Assembly (NCBI GenBank): GCA_035647815.1
Contig: DASRMR010000056.1
Span: 1-10,380, forward strand
Origin: JAAYRQ01 sp035647815
GTDB taxonomy: Bacteria; Bacillota; Syntrophomonadia; Syntrophomonadales; Syntrophomonadaceae
Direction of reading: 5' to 3'
Length of the DNA stretch: 10,380 bases
This document shows, one piece after another, positions 5,948 to 10,380 of the stretch; within the stretch, counting starts at the first letter, position 1; each line of letters starts with the position of its first letter. The position numbers and the translations under genes are program-made. The notes under the pieces are model-generated. The model was not told the origin of the DNA, made no database searches, and saw only the letters and a program-made list of their open reading frames with translations.

Positions 5948-6847
5948 TCATACATATTTACTAATGATTTCATCCTCATCCCCATACATAAAATCTATAA
6001 TAGGAATCTGGATCATAGTATAAGCACCTGGTTTTTGTTTCATACTAGCCCGGGCGGCAGCCACCAATATCTGGGAAGTTAATGCCGGGTTATTTATTTG
6101 CATAGAAAAATCTAGTAATTGATTACTAGTTTTTCCAGAAGTTCCTTTTCTTTCGATATGGACTCCATGACCCATATCTATAAATTGATCTATATCTCTT
6201 ACCTGTTTTACATAAGTTTCATCATCAGCAAAGTAGGCATCTGACTTAATAGCTCGTTCTACTTCTGCAAAAACAGCATCAGGTTTTAATTCTACATATA
6301 CCATACGCTTATGAATACCAGCTCTAGCAGGCATAGTCATAGATAGTGCATTCTTAACCCCAGGTATTTCCCTAGCTGCTACAGTATGTCCCATGCTCAT
6401 ACCAGGACCGAAGTTAGTAAAAGTTAACCCCTTAGGGGTCATAAAATCGAACATACAGCGGATGATAGAATCAGTTCCCGGATCCCATCCAGCAGAAACA
6501 ATTGCCACCGAATTATGTGGTTTAGCTATTAAATCTAGACTTTTTCGCAGATTTGCCAATTCGCCATGGACATCATAACAATCTACAGTATTAATATTTT
6601 GTTTTAGTATTTCTTTAGCACAATCGGGAATATTTCTAGTCGGGGTACATAAAATTGCTACATCAACATTATCTAATTCCTTTATAGAACTCACATAAGG
6701 AATATCTTGCAGTTCATGAGGCTTTTCACCTAATGGTCTTTGAACTACACCAGCTAACTCCATATCTAGAGCAGAATTTACTGCACTTACGGCAGCTCTG
6801 CCAACATTTCCGTAACCTATAATCGCTACTTTAATTTTTTTACCCAT
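5948..6847 (-). CDS. ddh: meso-Diaminopimelate D-dehydrogenase
   Basis: NADPH-dependent enzyme (EC 1.4.1.16) that aminates L-2-amino-6-oxopimelate (tetrahydrodipicolinate) directly to meso-DAP, the one-step route to lysine and to DAP cross-links in peptidoglycan. The N-terminal Rossmann fold has GYGNVG (11-16), with Arg37 near the expected NADP-phosphate site. The family blocks are present: TVDCYDVHG (87-95), SAGWDPGTDSIIR (118-130), FGPGMSMGH (146-154), HKRMVYVE (179-186), and NNPALTSQ (252-259). At 299 residues it is shorter than the Corynebacterium enzyme (about 320) and, by remembered sequence, much closer to the compact type II enzyme of Symbiobacterium. Start is ATG with a perfect AGGAGG (6855-6860) seven bases upstream. 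The gene is a single unit divergent from the HD-GYP gene; no other lysine gene is adjacent. Confidence 0.93.
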   Translation of the reverse strand: MGKKIKVAIIGYGNVGRAAVSAVNSALDMELAGVVQRPLGEKPHELQDIPYVSSIKELDNVDVAILCTPTRNIPDCAKEILKQNINTVDCYDVHGELANLRKSLDLIAKPHNSVAIVSAGWDPGTDSIIRCMFDFMTPKGLTFTNFGPGMSMGHTVAAREIPGVKNALSMTMPARAGIHKRMVYVELKPDAVFAEVERAIKSDAYFADDETYVKQVRDIDQFIDMGHGVHIERKGTSGKTSNQLLDFSMQINNPALTSQILVAAARASMKQKPGAYTMIQIPIIDFMYGDEDEIISKYV

Positions 6848-6881
6848 GTGGGAACCTCCTAAGATTTACTCATCTTCTAAG

Positions 6882-6909
6882 ACTAAACTAAAAACACCCT
6901 TTCAATCAA
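6882..6909 (-). promoter_or_regulatory. Candidate promoter of ddh
   Basis: On the minus strand TTGATT (6904-6909), a 16-base spacer and TTTAGT (6882-6887) would start transcription near 6875, just upstream of the AGGAGG. Each box matches four of six consensus bases. No convincing plus-strand promoter for the HD-GYP gene was found in the divergent 6848-7013 region; the TATATA/TATAGT at about 6941-6949 lacks a -35. Confidence 0.35.
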
Positions 6910-7013
6910 GAGAAAGAGAGAGAAAAAGTTAGTGTTTTTTATATATAGTAGGGAAAATAAGATTTAGCTAGAAGTTCATAGTAAATATCCTTACCAGAAA
7001 GAGATGAAGACAT

Positions 7014-8174
7014 ATGGATTATAAATTAAGACTTAAAATAGGTTTAGTAATAACTGCTTTAGTTACAGCCATACTTCTAAGTGACCTTTTACCAGCTTTT
7101 TTTACTGCATTAGTTTTTTTTATTGTAAGTTGTGGTCTTACTTATTTTTCAGCAACAGATTATGTGAAAGAGCGTAAAATTAAAGAGATGGCAGTAATTA
7201 TCAAGGGGTTAGAAAGTATAAGTTCGCCCATAGAGAAAAAAGAAATATTTCATTTACTAGAGATATGGCTAAAAAAAATAGTGAAGAGTGATGAAAGCTT
7301 TTTATTTATTAGAGGTATGGTTGAGAATGCTAGATGGGATACACTCCTAGAGCTATATAAAGATGAAACTACGGTTCAATTAGTAGAAGATAAGACTATT
7401 TTACCTGATGAGGTTCAGGCTGCATTATATATCCCCTGTCTAGTAAAAGATGTTGCCGAGGCAAGTATTATTTTGGCAGATTATAAAGAGGGTAACCTAA
7501 AGCCATTTCATATAAAACTAGTTGAACCTTTAATAAATACAGCCACAAATATTATTGAAAATATAAAAACAAAAGATTTAGAAAAAACTTGGGAAAAAGA
7601 TTTATTTTTAGCTTTAGCTGAAGTTATGGAAGGTTATACTCCGAAAATGATAGGTCATGGGCAAAGGGTAGCTAGAATAGCAGAGCTTATCGGTAGACGC
7701 TTAGGCTTAACTGAAGAAGAACTAAAAGATCTAGAATATGGAGCGCTTTTACACGATATAGGACAATCCGCAGTTTTATACCGAGGTCTTAACCCGGAAC
7801 TCACGGATGAAAAGCTAGATCATAATTCCCATACTATTTTAGGTGCTGATTTGATACCAGATGGTGATCAATACTTGGAGATTAGAGGAGCTATTTTATC
7901 TCATCATGAACATTATGACGGGACTGGTTATCCCGAAGGGTTATCATATACTGATATTCCCTTAATCGCTAGAATAATAGCTGTTGCAGATACTTATGAT
8001 GCTTTAACCTACTTAGCCTCTGAAGAAGAACGGATAGGCCATGATACAGCGATTGCTTATATTAGAAGGTCTTTAGGTACTAGGTTTGATCCCTTAGTAG
8101 TTGTAGGCTTGGAAGAAGTAGAAGGGGAAGTTAGTAGCCTACTAAAGGAAGGGACGGAAAATGCCGATATATAA
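7014..8174 (+). CDS. Membrane-bound HD-GYP domain protein, probable c-di-GMP phosphodiesterase
   Basis: 386 residues. Residues 7-47 are hydrophobic with a short break and form two membrane helices. A linker and a divergent sensor-like region (about 60-185, perhaps GAF-related) follow, then the HD-GYP domain (about 195-370). Metal and signature residues are present: His215 in GHGQRV, HD 247-248 in LLHDIG, His273 in SHTILGAD, His297-His298 and GYP 305-307 in HHEHYDGTGYP, and Asp326 in ADTYDAL. The canonical HDIGK Lys, which contacts substrate phosphate, is Gln251 here. Such enzymes hydrolyse c-di-GMP to pGpG or GMP; activity here is inferred. The start is the ATG at 7014 with only a weak GA-rich ribosome site. 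A surface-protein gene follows 38 bases after its stop with no terminator between, suggesting an operon. Confidence 0.9.
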   Translation: MDYKLRLKIGLVITALVTAILLSDLLPAFFTALVFFIVSCGLTYFSATDYVKERKIKEMAVIIKGLESISSPIEKKEIFHLLEIWLKKIVKSDESFLFIRGMVENARWDTLLELYKDETTVQLVEDKTILPDEVQAALYIPCLVKDVAEASIILADYKEGNLKPFHIKLVEPLINTATNIIENIKTKDLEKTWEKDLFLALAEVMEGYTPKMIGHGQRVARIAELIGRRLGLTEEELKDLEYGALLHDIGQSAVLYRGLNPELTDEKLDHNSHTILGADLIPDGDQYLEIRGAILSHHEHYDGTGYPEGLSYTDIPLIARIIAVADTYDALTYLASEEERIGHDTAIAYIRRSLGTRFDPLVVVGLEEVEGEVSSLLKEGTENADI

Positions 8175-8187
8175 AAGGAAGTAGTTT

Positions 8188-8208
8188 ATGATTATATCTA
8201 GGAGCTGA
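8188..8208 (+). CDS. Six-codon ORF between the HD-GYP and surface-protein genes
   Basis: ATG at 8188 encodes MIISRS and stops at TGA (8206-8208), four bases before the next gene's ATG. It has a good ribosome site AAGGAAG (8175-8181) six bases upstream that begins right after the HD-GYP stop codon. Its codons cover the AGGAG (8200-8204) that serves the surface-protein start. Ribosomes here could mask or recycle onto that start. May be fortuitous. Confidence 0.25.
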   Translation: MIISRS

Positions 8209-8212
8209 AGAG

Positions 8213-10380
8213 ATGAGATTAAGAAAACATAAATATATGGCCTTATTTACTGTAGCTTTATTTATGATGGGGCTATTTTATATACCAGTAATAGAAACTT
8301 GTGTGGCAAGTGCTCACGGCGTTAATATAAGCTTTCATGGTATAGAAGAAAGTAATTTAAGTGGAAATATAGAATTTAATGTGAACACGAAAGTTATTTC
8401 CAACTCGACAATACAAGATGATTGGGACTTACATTATAAAATGGAGCTTACCGATTTACCAGATGAAAAAGCAGTAGTGGGGCAAAAAATTTATTATGGG
8501 GAAGATTCGAGTTTGGCAATAGATATAGAAGGTACAATTTTTAATCCAGAGGAAAACTTTACTTTAAATGAATTGAAAGGACCAAATGGAATTACGACTA
8601 ATTTTGAGACTAATCTAAATCAAGGGGATTATTCTATAAAATTAAGCTTAATTAGAATCAATGAAAATGGTGAAGAAATAGAAACATTAGGCGAAAACAT
8701 TAAAACAATTAGAGTTTCCGATGTAATATACGAAATTCTTAGTCCTAACCTGAGTGAGGAATTACAACCTGGCGATATTTTATTTAATATTAATTGCCGA
8801 GTAAGTGAAAATATTGGTGAAGAAGTTTACTTACAGCATAAGGTTACAGTTTGGAAAAATGAAGGACCATTCGCTGAACAACAAGTCGAGTATGAAGAAG
8901 GGGAAGTTTGGGCTAGTTTTAAAACATCTTCTGATGGTGTAGCTTATTTCGGCCCTGAGGAAGGTTTCACATTAGAGCAATTACCAAAACTACAAGGGGA
9001 AAACGGAATAACAACTAAATTTAGGACTAATATGGCTATTGGAGAATATAGAATAAAATTTGAACTAGTCAAATTGACAGATACTGAAAAGATCGTGATA
9101 GAAAAAGTAACAGAGAGAAGCTTTAGGGTACAAAGGTATCCTACATTAAAATCAAAATATCCTGAACCTGAAAGAGCAGGTATAACTAATGATGATTTAT
9201 TTCCGCAAACAATTGATGGGGTTATTAGGTATTTCTTACGCCTGACTTATTTGTTAGACGGAGATTTACGTTTGACTGGTAATGCTTTCAACTCACTTAG
9301 AAGTAGTGCAGTCCACTCAGCAGGTGGCAGTTTAGCTAATATTATCGATATAGATTTTTTGAATAAAGCGGAAAAGATTGATAGTTATATGAGTAAATAT
9401 GTTTTCGTAAAAGATGGGAATGAAGCCCATTTATTCATACCTATAAAACCTTTGCGACCCCAGACTAATTATCAGGTAAAAATAAATGATAACATAGTTC
9501 ATTATTTTGGTGGTAGTAGTAATAAGGCTGAAAATTGGAGTTTTACTACTATGGCAGTTCCTACTATAACCGGATTATCCCTAGGTAGTGTTAACGAAGA
9601 TTATGATGTGAGTAAACCTATAATTATTGCAGGTGATTATTTTGATTCTGCTAGTATCACGGTTAAGTTTAATGATATTTATGCATATCGAGTAAAAGTA
9701 CAAAACAACGGAGATAATCCGCATTTACAAGTATACTTACCTCGGGGAAGGGATCGCCTAAAGCCTGGTATATATAATGTAACCGTAATGAAAAACAATA
9801 ACGACAATTACAGTCAAACACTTTATTCGAGTTTCAGTGTGGTAGGAACTTCTTCTTTACCTATCCCACAAGATGGGGTAAGAGTGAAAAAAGATAGCAG
9901 GTTTGGAGATGTAATAGAATCAGTTAAAACTAGTAGTAATACTCTTTTATTAAAACCTAATTATAACTGGAATTATATAGATTTAAATCTGGATGAATTG
10001 ATGGGCGAAAATGTACTAGCTAGAAAAATAAAGTTTACCGGTAACTGGCAAAACAATACTTGGCTTTATACTACTTCTAAATGGGCTAATATTGCAGTTT
10101 ACAAATTAAGACCTAGTACATATTCATATAATATAGAAGATATAGAATTGAGGTTAGGTCGAGTAGAACCAACACTTATACCGACATTAAAACGAAACAT
10201 GATTAATACCCCGATCAAATCTGAATTTATTGAAGTCGGAGGCGAAAACATCGATTTCGAGAGAATAGATGTAGAAATCCCTTATTTCAATAGTGATGGA
10301 CAAAGGATAAGGGTGTTGAGATATGATGAAACATATAGGCAATGGTTTGAGCAACCCTTTACGAAAGATTTGTTAAATTC
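8213..10380 (+). CDS. Large secreted surface protein with duplicated N-terminal domain and Ig-like domains (partial)
   Basis: Open for 722 codons and runs off the right edge, so the C-terminus is missing. The N-terminus MRLRKHKYMA plus a hydrophobic stretch (10-27) and VASA (31-34) is a signal peptide. Residues about 40-168 and 178-307 are two copies of one domain: both carry FTL-x-x-L, then NGITT-x-F-x-TN, then G-x-Y-x-IK (116-143 and 252-282). Residues about 335-447 resemble an SbsA-type Ig-like (Big_5) domain, ending PLRPQTNYQVKI and NWSFTT. Residues 448-545 look like an IPT/TIG domain (PTITGLSLGS, IIIAGDYF, LKPGIYNVTV). The end, with VEIPYF and IRVLRYDETYRQWFEQ, resembles stalks that precede SLH anchors in other surface proteins, so an anchor beyond the window is expected but unseen. 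The ATG has AGGAG eight bases upstream and follows the HD-GYP gene closely. Substrate or adhesion target is unknown. Confidence 0.85.
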   Translation, partial: MRLRKHKYMALFTVALFMMGLFYIPVIETCVASAHGVNISFHGIEESNLSGNIEFNVNTKVISNSTIQDDWDLHYKMELTDLPDEKAVVGQKIYYGEDSSLAIDIEGTIFNPEENFTLNELKGPNGITTNFETNLNQGDYSIKLSLIRINENGEEIETLGENIKTIRVSDVIYEILSPNLSEELQPGDILFNINCRVSENIGEEVYLQHKVTVWKNEGPFAEQQVEYEEGEVWASFKTSSDGVAYFGPEEGFTLEQLPKLQGENGITTKFRTNMAIGEYRIKFELVKLTDTEKIVIEKVTERSFRVQRYPTLKSKYPEPERAGITNDDLFPQTIDGVIRYFLRLTYLLDGDLRLTGNAFNSLRSSAVHSAGGSLANIIDIDFLNKAEKIDSYMSKYVFVKDGNEAHLFIPIKPLRPQTNYQVKINDNIVHYFGGSSNKAENWSFTTMAVPTITGLSLGSVNEDYDVSKPIIIAGDYFDSASITVKFNDIYAYRVKVQNNGDNPHLQVYLPRGRDRLKPGIYNVTVMKNNNDNYSQTLYSSFSVVGTSSLPIPQDGVRVKKDSRFGDVIESVKTSSNTLLLKPNYNWNYIDLNLDELMGENVLARKIKFTGNWQNNTWLYTTSKWANIAVYKLRPSTYSYNIEDIELRLGRVEPTLIPTLKRNMINTPIKSEFIEVGGENIDFERIDVEIPYFNSDGQRIRVLRYDETYRQWFEQPFTKDLLN

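Noticed and set aside
6890..6939. Inverted repeat aaaaacac/gtgttttt between ddh and the HD-GYP gene
   Set aside because: The arms are only 8 bp of mostly A/T with a 34-base loop and an A/G-rich interior. It does not fit a terminator placed upstream of both divergent genes, nor a lysine riboswitch, which is much longer.

Overview
The window looks like chromosomal DNA of a low-GC, Gram-positive Firmicute, most likely a clostridial lineage. It has AT-rich intergenic regions, strong AGGAGG-type ribosome sites, an SLH-anchored surface protein, a compact diaminopimelate dehydrogenase resembling the Symbiobacterium type, and HD-GYP signalling. The species cannot be named from the sequence alone. There is no sign of phage, insertion sequence, CRISPR, rRNA or tRNA.

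Layout. Positions 157-6847 are all on the minus strand, as separately controlled units. An OpuCA/ProV-type ATPase (157-1254) has lost its usual C-terminal tail next to a REP-like palindrome at the left edge. It has its own promoter and two candidate operators. An 881-residue SLH surface protein (1594-4239) follows, with nine tandem beta-rich repeats, an upstream nine-codon leader ORF and a strong terminator. Then come a cytoplasmic cyclophilin (4485-5006) with its own promoter and terminator, a HAAS-type membrane protein (5091-5813) and ddh (5948-6847).

At about 6.85-7.01 kb transcription diverges. On the plus strand a membrane-bound HD-GYP protein (7014-8174) is followed 38 bases later by a large secreted surface protein (8213 to beyond the right edge). 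The second gene is open through the end of the window.

The common theme is the cell envelope: two exported surface proteins, a peptidoglycan/lysine precursor enzyme, an osmolyte importer subunit, and a probable c-di-GMP phosphodiesterase in an apparent operon with a surface protein. Nothing here is clearly a new defence or biosynthetic system. The most interesting points are the ATPase tail lost beside a REP-like element, the nine-repeat S-layer-type protein, the HD-GYP/surface-protein pair with a Lys-to-Gln change in the HDIGK motif, and short leader ORFs with ribosome sites before both surface-protein genes.
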